From the NCBI RefSeq assembly GCF_001643375.1, contig NZ_LSHB01000016.1, positions 1 through 64,000 of the forward strand: DNA of 64,000 nucleotides. The letters run 5' to 3'. Positions 8,201 to 16,053 of the stretch are shown here, in pieces. The DNA comes from Chryseobacterium sp. FP211-J200. Its GTDB lineage: Bacteria; Bacteroidota; Bacteroidia; Flavobacteriales; Weeksellaceae. The notes beneath the pieces are model-generated. The model had not been told where the DNA came from. It did not search any database and saw only the letters and a program-made list of their open reading frames with translations. The position numbers were made by a program, and so were the translations under genes. Within the stretch, counting starts at the first letter, position 1; every line of letters begins with the position of its first letter.

Positions 8201-8977
8201 TCATTTTAAACAATAAATCTGCGCTTTGAAATCTTCTAAAATATAAACTTTATCAAATTTAGAATCATAGTTTTTGAACAGATGTTCATCCTCATCAAAT
8301 ATTTCATATGATTCAGGAGAAGAATGAGAAACAACAATTAGTAACCAGATTTCATCTAAATTTTTCTGTTTATAATTTATAATTTTTCCTTCTTTTTTTA
8401 AAATTGTGTTGCTAACCAATTCTGGTGTCAAACTATTAACCATATAACCACCAGGATTATATGAAAATGAAAGTTGTGAATTACTTATAATTTCAACTTC
8501 TTCAATTATTTCACAATCATTAAAAAATGTATGCTGTCTATAAATATTATAAATGTGGTTAGCTATTTTTTCAGCTTCTTCAAAAAGTTGATGTTTCTGA
8601 AGCTTTAATTCTTCATTTTTAAAATAGACATTCGCAAGAAAATTTACATCTGGATATTTTTCAATAAATTTTTGTTCTGAAAGTTTTATTAATTGCTGCT
8701 TGAACTTTTCGTATTCAATGTTTTTAGTAAAAATACCTACTATTTCAACTCCAATCTTTTTGTATTCATTTTCGATAATAAAATCAGGAGATTCAGTTAT
8801 TGATTTAATATTATATTTTTCTTCAAGTTTATATAGAAATTTTCCTAAATGAGATAACTCAATAGTTTTAGCCGTACTTAAGTCATCACTGAGAAAAGGA
8901 CTAATTATCTCACGAACAGAATTAGATTCAATTTTAAATTGCTCAATTTGATTCTTTAATTTTTCTATATCAAACAT
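8201..8977 (-). CDS. Hypothetical protein, possible degenerate PD-(D/E)XK fold
   Basis: I cannot name a family for this 258-aa protein. It has an N-terminal helical part and then SPDFIIENEYKKIGVEIVGIF (split here as SPDF...KIGVEIV, residues ~62-81). This resembles motifs II and III of PD-(D/E)XK nucleases, with the usual E-x-K lysine replaced. A hydrophobic strand LDEIWLLIVVSHSS and FDKVYILEDF follow near the C-terminus, as in many nuclease-fold hypotheticals. It stands alone, is AT-rich compared with its neighbours, and has its own promoter box. Fold assignment is an inference; it may be catalytically dead. Confidence 0.5.
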   Translation of the reverse strand: MFDIEKLKNQIEQFKIESNSVREIISPFLSDDLSTAKTIELSHLGKFLYKLEEKYNIKSITESPDFIIENEYKKIGVEIVGIFTKNIEYEKFKQQLIKLSEQKFIEKYPDVNFLANVYFKNEELKLQKHQLFEEAEKIANHIYNIYRQHTFFNDCEIIEEVEIISNSQLSFSYNPGGYMVNSLTPELVSNTILKKEGKIINYKQKNLDEIWLLIVVSHSSPESYEIFDEDEHLFKNYDSKFDKVYILEDFKAQIYCLK

Positions 8978-8999
8978 TTTAGTAAATTTTGATTACTTA

Positions 9000-9007
9000 C
9001 AAATATA
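9000..9007 (-). promoter_or_regulatory. Putative -7 box for the 8201-8977 gene
   Basis: The minus strand reads TATATTTG (TAnnTTTG consensus) 23 bp upstream of the ATG. A TTG at 9024-9026 lies 16 bp further up, slightly closer than the usual 17-23. Confidence 0.5.
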
Positions 9008-9149
9008 CAAACCAATCCTATCACAATCTCCCAAAATCCTTATCTTTACAAACATAAAATTTCATAATGTTTTTATTAATTCAAGACTCGATTTTCAGTT
9101 TTAAATTATTTAAAATCAATTATCATTTATTAATTATCAATCATCACTT

Positions 9150-10478
9150 ATGAACCATCAACCAGTTGAAGGTTTTTCCAAATTGTCAAAACAAAGAAAA
9201 ATCGATTGGCTAATCACCGAATATCTAAGCAACGACAGAAGTTACGAGCAGATTCTGCAGCAATATTGGAACAACGATTCTAATCTGCAAAAAATGCACG
9301 ACGAGTTTTCTGAAAACACGATTTCCAATTTTTATATGCCTTACGGAATTGCTCCAAACTTCCTGATTGACGGGAAATTACTAGCACTTCCAATGGCAGT
9401 TGAAGAAAGTTCCGTAGTGGCTGCAGCGAGTAAAGCGGCCAAATTCTGGATTGACAAAGGTGGTTTCAAAACAACCATCATCAATACAGAAAAACTGGGT
9501 CACACGCATTTTATCTTCAAAACCGAAGCTCATAAATTGTTGCATTTTTTCAATTTTAAACTGAAGAAAAAATTGTTGGAAGCCACGGAAGACATTACCA
9601 AAAATATGCGCAACCGCGGCGGCGGAATCCTAAATATCAAACTCATCGACAAAACTGCTGAACTGGAAGATTATTTCCAACTGAAAGCGAGTTTTGATAC
9701 TGTGGATTCTATGGGCGCCAATTTCATTAACTCTTGTCTGGAACAATTCGGAAAAACTTTGAAGGAAGAAGTTGCAAAGGAAGAAAGTTTCTCTCAGGAA
9801 GAAAAAGACTCTTTACAGATTGTGATGAATATCCTTTCCAATTACACGCCGGATTGCATCGTAAGAGCCGAAGTTTCCTGCAAAATTGAAGATTTGAAAG
9901 ACGACAGCGGGATTTCTAATGAGGAATTTGCGTGGAAATTCAAACGTGCGGTGACGATTGCAGAGATTGAACCTTACAGAGCAACCACGCATAACAAAGG
10001 GATTATGAATGGTGTTGATGCTGTAGTCATCGCGACTGGAAATGATTTCCGTGCGACGGAAGCTTGTGCGCATGCTTATGCGGCGAGAAACGGGAAATAT
10101 TCTTCACTCACGCATTGCACAACGGACAACGGGATTTTCAGATTTTGGATCGACTTGCCGATTTCAGTCGGTGTGGTTGGCGGATTGACGAATCTCCATC
10201 CGTTGGTAAAATTCTCTTTAGCACTTCTTGGAAAACCATCTGCTCAGGAATTGATGAGTATTTTGGCGGTTTCAGGTTTGGCGCAGAATTTTGGAGCGCT
10301 TCGTTCTTTGGTGACAACGGGAATCCAGAAAGGTCATATGAAGATGCACCTTTTCAATATTTTGAATCAATTTGGTGCAACAGAAGAGGAAAAACAGCAT
10401 TTTGTGACCTATTTCAAAGATAAAACGGTGAGCCATCACGAGGTGATTTCGGAGTTGGAGAAATTGAGAAATAAATAG
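9150..10478 (+). CDS. mvaA: Hydroxymethylglutaryl-CoA reductase, class II
   Basis: A 442-aa class II HMG-CoA reductase. It shows the substrate motif AVEESSVVAAASKAA (about 84-97), the DSMGAN motif (186-191), the TGNDFRATEACAHAYAARNG block (about 292-310) and the GHMKMH histidine motif near the C-terminus. The enzyme interconverts HMG-CoA and mevalonate. Class II enzymes are called degradative from Pseudomonas, but in Flavobacteriia, which use the mevalonate route, the likely role is isoprenoid biosynthesis. It is cytosolic. A small membrane-protein ORF follows at 4 bp. Confidence 0.93.
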   Translation: MNHQPVEGFSKLSKQRKIDWLITEYLSNDRSYEQILQQYWNNDSNLQKMHDEFSENTISNFYMPYGIAPNFLIDGKLLALPMAVEESSVVAAASKAAKFWIDKGGFKTTIINTEKLGHTHFIFKTEAHKLLHFFNFKLKKKLLEATEDITKNMRNRGGGILNIKLIDKTAELEDYFQLKASFDTVDSMGANFINSCLEQFGKTLKEEVAKEESFSQEEKDSLQIVMNILSNYTPDCIVRAEVSCKIEDLKDDSGISNEEFAWKFKRAVTIAEIEPYRATTHNKGIMNGVDAVVIATGNDFRATEACAHAYAARNGKYSSLTHCTTDNGIFRFWIDLPISVGVVGGLTNLHPLVKFSLALLGKPSAQELMSILAVSGLAQNFGALRSLVTTGIQKGHMKMHLFNILNQFGATEEEKQHFVTYFKDKTVSHHEVISELEKLRNK

Positions 10479-10482
10479 ACAT

Positions 10483-10653
10483 ATGTTTGGGATCTTACTT
10501 TCAGCCTTTATTTTGTTCTTTGGGATATTTTTAAAATTCACAAAGGATCCGGGATTTGCAGGTGCCAAACGATTTTCTTGGCTACTCATTGTGTTGGGAT
10601 TATTAACGATTGCAGGAAAACTTATTATTTTATATCAAAAAGGAGAATTGTAA
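10483..10653 (+). CDS. Small two-helix membrane protein
   Basis: A 56-aa ORF starting 4 bp after the HMG-CoA reductase stop. It has two hydrophobic segments (FGILLSAFILFFGIFLKF and WLLIVLGLLTIAGKLIILY) separated by a short polar loop, and ends in YQKGEL. The tight spacing suggests cotranscription with mvaA. I do not recognise the family. Coding likelihood rests on the clean membrane-protein pattern and position. Confidence 0.6.
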   Translation: MFGILLSAFILFFGIFLKFTKDPGFAGAKRFSWLLIVLGLLTIAGKLIILYQKGEL

Positions 10654-10702
10654 TTATAAAACGGTAAGTAATTGCAGAATTGAAAAATTAAGGAATAGAT
10701 AA

Positions 10703-11032
10703 ATGTGGTATATCTTTGACAATTCAAATTCAATTGGTAAAAAAGGTTCTGAAGGAGGAATTATTCTTTCAGATTTTGAAAATAGCAATGGTGCGAGAAT
10801 AACAATTGAACAAGATGGCAACATTGCACCTTTTTCTGTAACAATCGGAATTTACAACCTGATGTTTCACACTTATTTTTGTAGTTCCCAAGAAGAAGCG
10901 ATTTCTTTTAGAGAAGAAACTATAGAAAAAATTGATGACATATTTAACTTATTGAAAGTCGACAACGAAAATAGAAATGAAGAATGGGAAATTAATTTCA
11001 ATCATAAAATTGAAGAAATCTGTAAAAATTAA
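10703..11032 (+). CDS. Hypothetical protein (MWYIFDN type)
   Basis: A 109-aa soluble protein beginning MWYIFDNSNSIGKKGSEGG, with a beta-rich first half (ARITIEQDG, FSVTIGIYNLMFHTYF) and an acidic helical C-terminus. Small proteins of this look occur as scattered hypothetical genes in Bacteroidota, sometimes near polymorphic-toxin loci as possible immunity proteins; nothing here shows a toxin partner. It ends 3 bp before the DUF423 gene. Confidence 0.6.
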   Translation: MWYIFDNSNSIGKKGSEGGIILSDFENSNGARITIEQDGNIAPFSVTIGIYNLMFHTYFCSSQEEAISFREETIEKIDDIFNLLKVDNENRNEEWEINFNHKIEEICKN

Positions 11033-11035
11033 AAT

Positions 11036-11422
11036 ATGAAAAACTTTACTTTAATTATCGGCGGAATTTACGGTTTATTGTCCGTAGTTCTCGGTGCATT
11101 TGGGGCACACGCCTTCAAAAAAATATTATCAATCGAAAGATTAGAAAGCTTCGAAACAGGTGTTCGTTATCAAATGTATGCGGCGTTTTTCCTTCTCATT
11201 GTCGGATATATTTTAAAATTCGAAACGACATCTGAGAAATGGATTTCAATTTTAATGATTGCCGGAACTTTTATCTTTTCTGTGAGCATTTATTGTCTGG
11301 CTTTCCAAGATGTTTGGGGCGTAAATCTTAAATTCCTTGGACCAATCACACCACTTGGCGGTTTGTTTATGATCATCAGTTGGGGAATGTTGATCTGGTA
11401 TTTTGCGAAGGCTAAGTTCTAA
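11036..11422 (+). CDS. DUF423 family integral membrane protein
   Basis: A 128-aa membrane protein of the YgdD/DUF423 type, with four predicted membrane helices. The first carries the family motif GAFGAHAFKK (about residues 20-29), and the third loop has PITPLGGLFMIISW. The function of the family is not established. It sits between two small hypothetical genes in the same direction, with only a few bases between them. Confidence 0.88.
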   Translation: MKNFTLIIGGIYGLLSVVLGAFGAHAFKKILSIERLESFETGVRYQMYAAFFLLIVGYILKFETTSEKWISILMIAGTFIFSVSIYCLAFQDVWGVNLKFLGPITPLGGLFMIISWGMLIWYFAKAKF

Positions 11423-11431
11423 TCATCCCCA

Positions 11432-11692
11432 ATGTTTTTCATCTTCGGAATCAAAACCAAACTCGTAGGAAAAGAAGACCGTAAAGTTCTGAAAAACGGC
11501 TTTATGGCGAACGCTATTGTTTCGGTTTACAAGAATTATTTCGAGTTGTTTTTCATTCCGATTTTTCCATTTGGTAAGAAATACAGCATTTACATTCCAC
11601 ATTCGGATGAATATTATGAGACGGGATTTGGATCATCTAATATGCCGAAAGAATATCTGGAACTTTGTAAAGAAGTTGGAAGGAACTACTGA
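11432..11692 (+). CDS. Zinc-ribbon-type small protein lacking the ribbon cysteines
   Basis: The 86-aa sequence begins MFFIFGIKTKLVGKEDRK and contains VYKNYFELFFIPIFPFGKKYSIY. This follows the layout of zinc_ribbon_15-type proteins, in which the opening FFxFGxxTK is followed by CPxCG pairs and the FFIPxxPxGK core. Here the cysteine positions read MANAI and IPHSDEYY, and the only Cys is near the C-terminus, so metal binding is unlikely. The gene is cotranscribed with the DUF423 gene. Function unknown. Confidence 0.65.
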   Translation: MFFIFGIKTKLVGKEDRKVLKNGFMANAIVSVYKNYFELFFIPIFPFGKKYSIYIPHSDEYYETGFGSSNMPKEYLELCKEVGRNY

Positions 11693-11698
11693 AAACCC

Positions 11699-11828
11699 AA
11701 GCTGTGTGAGCGATGGTAGTGGAAATCCCGGAATACGCGCTGGCCAAAGCCTCGGAATGAGGAATTGCAGCGGACGTAGCGACCCGAGCGGCTGGAACTT
11801 AGCGCTGGCGAGGGACACACCCAGATAA
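11699..11828 (+). repeat. Dispersed hairpin repeat, copy B1
   Basis: It begins within 10 bp of the preceding stop codon. Frame: GCTGTGTGAGCGATGGTAGT, GGAAATCCC, variable part, GATTGCAGCGGAC-like block (here GAATTGCAGCGGACG), GACCCGAGCGG, GGCGAGGG and a CACCCAGATAAT tail. It is the closest relative of 58465-58608. It is conspicuously GC-rich compared with its surroundings. The ORFs that cross it are by-products. Confidence 0.8.
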
Positions 11829-11883
11829 TATTGAAAACTGATTTCAATCAGACATTTATATAATGTAATTCATCACTTTTTCT

Positions 11884-11891
11884 TAAATTTG
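11884..11891 (+). promoter_or_regulatory. Putative -7 box for sucC
   Basis: TAAATTTG matches the Bacteroidota -7 consensus and lies 39 bp before the sucC ATG, in an AT-rich leader. No convincing -33 TTG is present. Confidence 0.45.
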
Positions 11892-11930
11892 TGAATCTTA
11901 TAAAATCTAAAAATTAATCAATAATATATT

Positions 11931-13124
11931 ATGAATCTTCACGAGTATCAATCAAAAGAGATTTTAGCAAAATACGGGGTTAATATCCAACGTGGTTTTG
12001 TTGCAAACAATGTGGATGAAGCTGTAGCGGCTGCCGAAAAACTTACTGCTGAAACGGGAGCGCAAGCTTGGGTAGTAAAAGCTCAGATCCACGCTGGTGG
12101 TAGAGGAAAAGGTGGTGGTGTAAAGTTCTCTCCAAATATGGACAAACTGAAAGAAAACGCTGGAAACATCATCGGAATGCAACTGATCACACCTCAGACT
12201 TCTGCTGAAGGTAAAAAAGTACATTCTGTTTTGGTAGCTGAAGATGTATATTATCCAGGAGAATCTGAAACTAAAGAATTTTATGTTTCTATCCTTCTAG
12301 ACAGAGCTTTAGGTAAAAACACGATCGTTTATTCTACAGAAGGTGGGATGGACATCGAGCACGTTGCAGAAGTGACGCCACATTTGATCCACAAAGAAGT
12401 GATCGACGCAGCTTACGGATTGCAAGGTTTCCAGGCTAGAAAAATTGCTTTCGGACTAGGTCTTGAAGGGAATGCTTTCAAAGAATTCACAAAATTCATC
12501 ACGTCTCTTTACAACGCTTACATCGGAATCGATGCTTCTCTTTTCGAGATCAACCCGGTTCTTAAAACTTCAGACAACAAGATCATCGCTGTAGATGCAA
12601 AAGTAACTTTGGACGACAACTCATTGTTCCGTCACAAAGACCTTGCTGAATTGAGAGATACAAGAGAAGAAGATCCATTGGACGTAGAAGCTGGCGAAGC
12701 TGGTCTTAACTTCGTGAAGTTGGACGGAAACGTAGCTTGTATGGTAAACGGAGCTGGTCTTGCAATGGCGACTATGGATATCATCAAATTGTCTGGCGGA
12801 AATCCTGCAAACTTCTTGGACGTTGGTGGAACAGCTGATGCACAAAGAGTTCAGACTGCTTTCGGAATCATCTTGAGAGACCCGAACGTAAAAGCGATCT
12901 TGATCAACATCTTCGGAGGGATCGTAAGATGCGACAGAGTAGCGCAAGGTGTTGTAGACGCTTACCACGCGATGGGAAGCCTTCCAGTTCCATTGATCGT
13001 AAGATTGCAAGGAACCAACGCTGTAGAAGCTAAAAAACTAATTGACGAGTCTGGACTACCTGTTCACTCTGCAATTACTTTGGAAGAAGCTGCAAACAAA
13101 GTAAAAGAAGTTCTAGCTAGCTAA
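11931..13124 (+). CDS. sucC: Succinate-CoA ligase (ADP-forming) subunit beta
   Basis: A full-length 397-aa SucC. It has the N-terminal ATP-grasp domain (MNLHEYQSKEILAKYGV, KAQIHAGGRGKGGGVK at about 50) and the CoA-ligase domain with GGTADAQRVQTAF and NIFGGIVRCDRVAQGVV (about 300-345). With SucD it converts succinyl-CoA, ADP and phosphate to succinate, CoA and ATP in the TCA cycle. The sucD gene is not next to it, a common arrangement in Flavobacteriia. The gene is bounded by its own promoter box and a strong terminator. Its GC-richer, regular codon use suggests high expression. Confidence 0.97.
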   Translation: MNLHEYQSKEILAKYGVNIQRGFVANNVDEAVAAAEKLTAETGAQAWVVKAQIHAGGRGKGGGVKFSPNMDKLKENAGNIIGMQLITPQTSAEGKKVHSVLVAEDVYYPGESETKEFYVSILLDRALGKNTIVYSTEGGMDIEHVAEVTPHLIHKEVIDAAYGLQGFQARKIAFGLGLEGNAFKEFTKFITSLYNAYIGIDASLFEINPVLKTSDNKIIAVDAKVTLDDNSLFRHKDLAELRDTREEDPLDVEAGEAGLNFVKLDGNVACMVNGAGLAMATMDIIKLSGGNPANFLDVGGTADAQRVQTAFGIILRDPNVKAILINIFGGIVRCDRVAQGVVDAYHAMGSLPVPLIVRLQGTNAVEAKKLIDESGLPVHSAITLEEAANKVKEVLAS

Positions 13125-13147
13125 GAATTTTCTAAAATAAATATCAG

Positions 13148-13180
13148 ATCCGTTCAATTTTTTTGAGCGGATTTTTTTTT
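13148..13180 (+). terminator. Intrinsic terminator of sucC
   Basis: A 10-bp stem (ATCCGTTCAA against TTGAGCGGAT, one G-U pair) with a short T loop is followed by nine T residues. It lies 24 bp after the sucC stop. Confidence 0.92.
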
Positions 13181-13185
13181 GCATT

Positions 13186-13288
13186 ATAATTTGGGCAGCT
13201 TTATCCGCCTTCCACTCCCGCTATTTTTCCCACCGCATTTCCCGCCGCAAAAAATGAGCTCCGTTCAAGTCGGGCTGCGCTTCGCATA
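13186..13288 (-). repeat. Dispersed hairpin repeat, copy A2
   Basis: The reverse orientation of the A1 repeat: the tail TTGGGCAGCTTTATCCGCC comes first and the head CGGGCTGCGCTTCGCA last. The inner arms (ATTTTTCCCACCGC / CCGCCGCAAAAAAT) pair less well than in the other copies. With the sucC terminator it accounts for most of the 350-bp gap before the DUF2339 gene. Confidence 0.75.
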
Positions 13289-13451
13289 CATTCAACATTG
13301 TTTGGAAATTGAATATTTTCTCTTTCTTCGACGATTTTTCAAGTCTTTTTTTGGTATTAATAAAGAATAACAAAATTGCTTAAATAATAGTCAAGTTTTA
13401 TAAACATAACTTTCTGATAGCAAACATCAGGAGACCTAATTTTAATTATAT

Positions 13452-13459
13452 TATATTTG
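13452..13459 (+). promoter_or_regulatory. Putative -7 box for the DUF2339/DUF3999 operon
   Basis: TATATTTG (TAnnTTTG) lies 17 bp before the DUF2339 ATG. No clear -33 element is seen. Confidence 0.45.
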
Positions 13460-13476
13460 TTACAGATAGAACACTT

Positions 13477-16053
13477 ATGGAAGTAGCATTACTCTTAGCG
13501 ATTTTGATTTTCACTTTGATTATTTACAACAAAACGAATCAAAAACCCGCCGACCAACAACAGAACTTCAAACAACTCAATGACAAGATCGATGACCTGA
13601 AAGAGCAGATCTCGACCCTTCGATTCATTCTTAATGATTTGTCAAAACCAACGTCTAAAGAAGAAAAACTTCCAATCGCTGAATCTGAACCAATAGTGGT
13701 TGTTGAACCAGAAATTGAAGAACCAGTTATTGAGGAAACAATTGTTGAAGAGCCGATCATCGAGGAACAAGAAATTATAGAAGAGATCATTCCACAGGAA
13801 GAAGCGCAAATTTCTCAAGTTGCTTTCAGTTCCAACGAAAATCCAGTTGAGGTGAAAGAAGAAACTCTTGAACCTGCAATTCCAATCATTTCAGAACCGA
13901 TTGTTCCAAAAAAATCCTGGATAGAAAACTTCAAAGAGAAAAATCCGGACATCGAGAAATTCATCGGTGAAAACCTCATCAACAAGATCGGGATCCTGAT
14001 CTTGGTCCTAGGAATCAGTTTCTTTGTGAAATATGCGATCGACAAAGACTGGATCAATGAGCCAGCGCGTGTCGGCATCGGCATCCTAAGTGGCGCCATC
14101 GTGATGGTCATCGCCCACCGATTGAAGAAAAATTACGCCGCATTCAGTTCTGTTTTTGTGGCCGGCGCAATCAGTATTTTCTACCTCACGATTGGAATTG
14201 CCTTCCACGATTACAAATTATTCAGCCAAACCGTCGCCTTCATCATTATGGTGGTGATCACCATTTTCAGTGTGCTGGTTTCGGTCTCTTACAATAGAAA
14301 AGAATTAGCAGTTCTGTCATTGATTGGCGGTTTTGCCGTTCCATTTATGGTCAGCACAGGCGAAGGAAACTACAAAGTTCTCTTTACCTACATTGCGATC
14401 CTCAACATTGGAATGCTGATCATTGCCTATTTCAAGAAGTGGAATCTGGTGACGTTGTTGGCGTTCATTTTTACGTGTGTCTTGTTCTCTGGATGGTTCG
14501 GCGTCGAGTTTTCCGATAACAAACTTCCGTATCGTGGTGGGTTGTTTTTCGCGACCATTTTCTACATCATCTTTAGCATTGCAGCGGTCATTAATAATAT
14601 TCGTAACAAAGGTGGATTCACCAAGATGGAATATTTCCTGATGTTGGCAAACACGTTTTTCTATTTCGGAATGGGCGCGACCATGATCCAAAGTTGGAAA
14701 CCTGAGTTCAAAGGAATTTTCACGATTGCGTTAGCATTGTATAACTTGGTTTTTGCAATGATTTTGTACCGAAAATTCGGGATCAACAAAAACGCGATCT
14801 ACTTTTTGCTAGGCTTGGCTTTGACGTTTATCACGCTGACCATTCCATTCCAGTTCAATGGAAATTACATCACCTTATTCTGGGCTGGCGAAGCGGTTTT
14901 GCTGTTGTGGCTTTCTCAAAAATCAAAGATCGCGACTTTCAAATTTGGTGCAATTGTCGTTCAAATCTTGATGCTTTTCAGTTTGTTCATCGATTGGAAT
15001 CAATATTATCACGAGTTTACGGATATTACTTTGAAACCATTTTTCAACAAGATCTTCATCACAGGTTTGGTAGCGTTGGCTTCATTGGTTGCAACTTATT
15101 ACTTATTAAAGAAAGAACGAGAGATCACGATGTTCTATTTCCTCGAGATCGATCCAAAAATATACAGAACTACGGCAATAATCTTGGCTGTAATTATTGG
15201 TTATTTCGTCGGAATGTTCGAGGTTTATTACCAGTCTAACGAATATATTTCCAATTATTATTCGGCGACATCGCTTCCGGTCTTGTACCATTTCATTTTC
15301 AGTGCAGGCTTGATTTTCTTTGTTTTAAAACAGAAAAACAACTTCAATACAAGCTTTGCCATTAGTTTAGCCGGAATCAACATTTTACTCTACCTCATCA
15401 TCTATTTCCAACTGACGACGAACGAAATGGTTGAAAATGTAACGCAATCTACATCAAGTAAAGTTGCATATTTCACGCATTATTTGTTGTTGATCTGCAT
15501 AGGATATTTCCTTTATATTATCGTTAAAAATAGAGCCAACAATGAGTTTTCAAAATTCCTGAATCACAAATTCGCACTTTGGCTTTTGGCTTTTTGTGTC
15601 GTCTACATTTTGAGCAATGAAGTGATGATCCACAGTCTGATGTTCTCTAGCGATATTGTAGATCAGGTAGAATTGGCGAAAACGTATCCGATCAAAGATG
15701 GTCTATACAATGGCGATAAAGTTTCATTTATCGATAACAAATTCTCTTTAGCAAAAATGCAGATCGTCAAGATCGGTTACCCAATTCTCTGGGGCGTTCT
15801 ATCTTTTGCCTTCCTGATTGTTGGTATCAAAAGACAGAACAAACCTTTGCGTATCATTTCCCTTTCGTTATTAGGTTTAACGATCGCGAAACTATTCCTG
15901 TTCGATATCAAAAATGTATCAGAAACTGGTAAGATCATTGCATTTATTTTGCTGGGCGTTCTTATTTTAATTATCTCATTCGTTTATCAGAAGATCAAAA
16001 AACTGGTGATCGATGAGCAACCTCAAAACACAGACAATGAAGAAAATATTTAG
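13477..16053 (+). CDS. DUF2339 polytopic membrane protein
   Basis: An 858-aa protein. It opens with one N-terminal membrane helix (ALLLAILIFTLIIYN) and a coiled-coil segment (about 25-55), then a Pro/Glu-rich acidic linker (about 65-125, repeated VEEPIIEE-like units). The family signature WIENFKEKNPDIEKFIGENL...NKIGILILVLG follows, leading into 20 or more membrane helices to the C-terminus. DUF2339 proteins are large inner-membrane proteins of unknown function, often paired with DUF3999, as here. The downstream gene starts inside this one, indicating translational coupling. Confidence 0.9.
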   Translation: MEVALLLAILIFTLIIYNKTNQKPADQQQNFKQLNDKIDDLKEQISTLRFILNDLSKPTSKEEKLPIAESEPIVVVEPEIEEPVIEETIVEEPIIEEQEIIEEIIPQEEAQISQVAFSSNENPVEVKEETLEPAIPIISEPIVPKKSWIENFKEKNPDIEKFIGENLINKIGILILVLGISFFVKYAIDKDWINEPARVGIGILSGAIVMVIAHRLKKNYAAFSSVFVAGAISIFYLTIGIAFHDYKLFSQTVAFIIMVVITIFSVLVSVSYNRKELAVLSLIGGFAVPFMVSTGEGNYKVLFTYIAILNIGMLIIAYFKKWNLVTLLAFIFTCVLFSGWFGVEFSDNKLPYRGGLFFATIFYIIFSIAAVINNIRNKGGFTKMEYFLMLANTFFYFGMGATMIQSWKPEFKGIFTIALALYNLVFAMILYRKFGINKNAIYFLLGLALTFITLTIPFQFNGNYITLFWAGEAVLLLWLSQKSKIATFKFGAIVVQILMLFSLFIDWNQYYHEFTDITLKPFFNKIFITGLVALASLVATYYLLKKEREITMFYFLEIDPKIYRTTAIILAVIIGYFVGMFEVYYQSNEYISNYYSATSLPVLYHFIFSAGLIFFVLKQKNNFNTSFAISLAGINILLYLIIYFQLTTNEMVENVTQSTSSKVAYFTHYLLLICIGYFLYIIVKNRANNEFSKFLNHKFALWLLAFCVVYILSNEVMIHSLMFSSDIVDQVELAKTYPIKDGLYNGDKVSFIDNKFSLAKMQIVKIGYPILWGVLSFAFLIVGIKRQNKPLRIISLSLLGLTIAKLFLFDIKNVSETGKIIAFILLGVLILIISFVYQKIKKLVIDEQPQNTDNEENI

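Noticed and set aside
9118-9149. ATTATCATTTATTAATTATC-like repeat before the HMG-CoA reductase start as a regulatory site
   Set aside because: A similar low-complexity stretch occurs near 58611-58660; it looks like AT-rich simple sequence, so no regulatory claim is made.
11517-11828. ORF of 103 aa over the end of the zinc-ribbon-like gene and copy B1
   Set aside because: It overlaps a better-supported gene in another frame, and the second half is the translated dispersed repeat.
13539-14691. Minus-strand ORFs inside the DUF2339 gene, serine/isoleucine rich
   Set aside because: Shadow of the repetitive Glu/Ile/Pro codons on the other strand; no family features.
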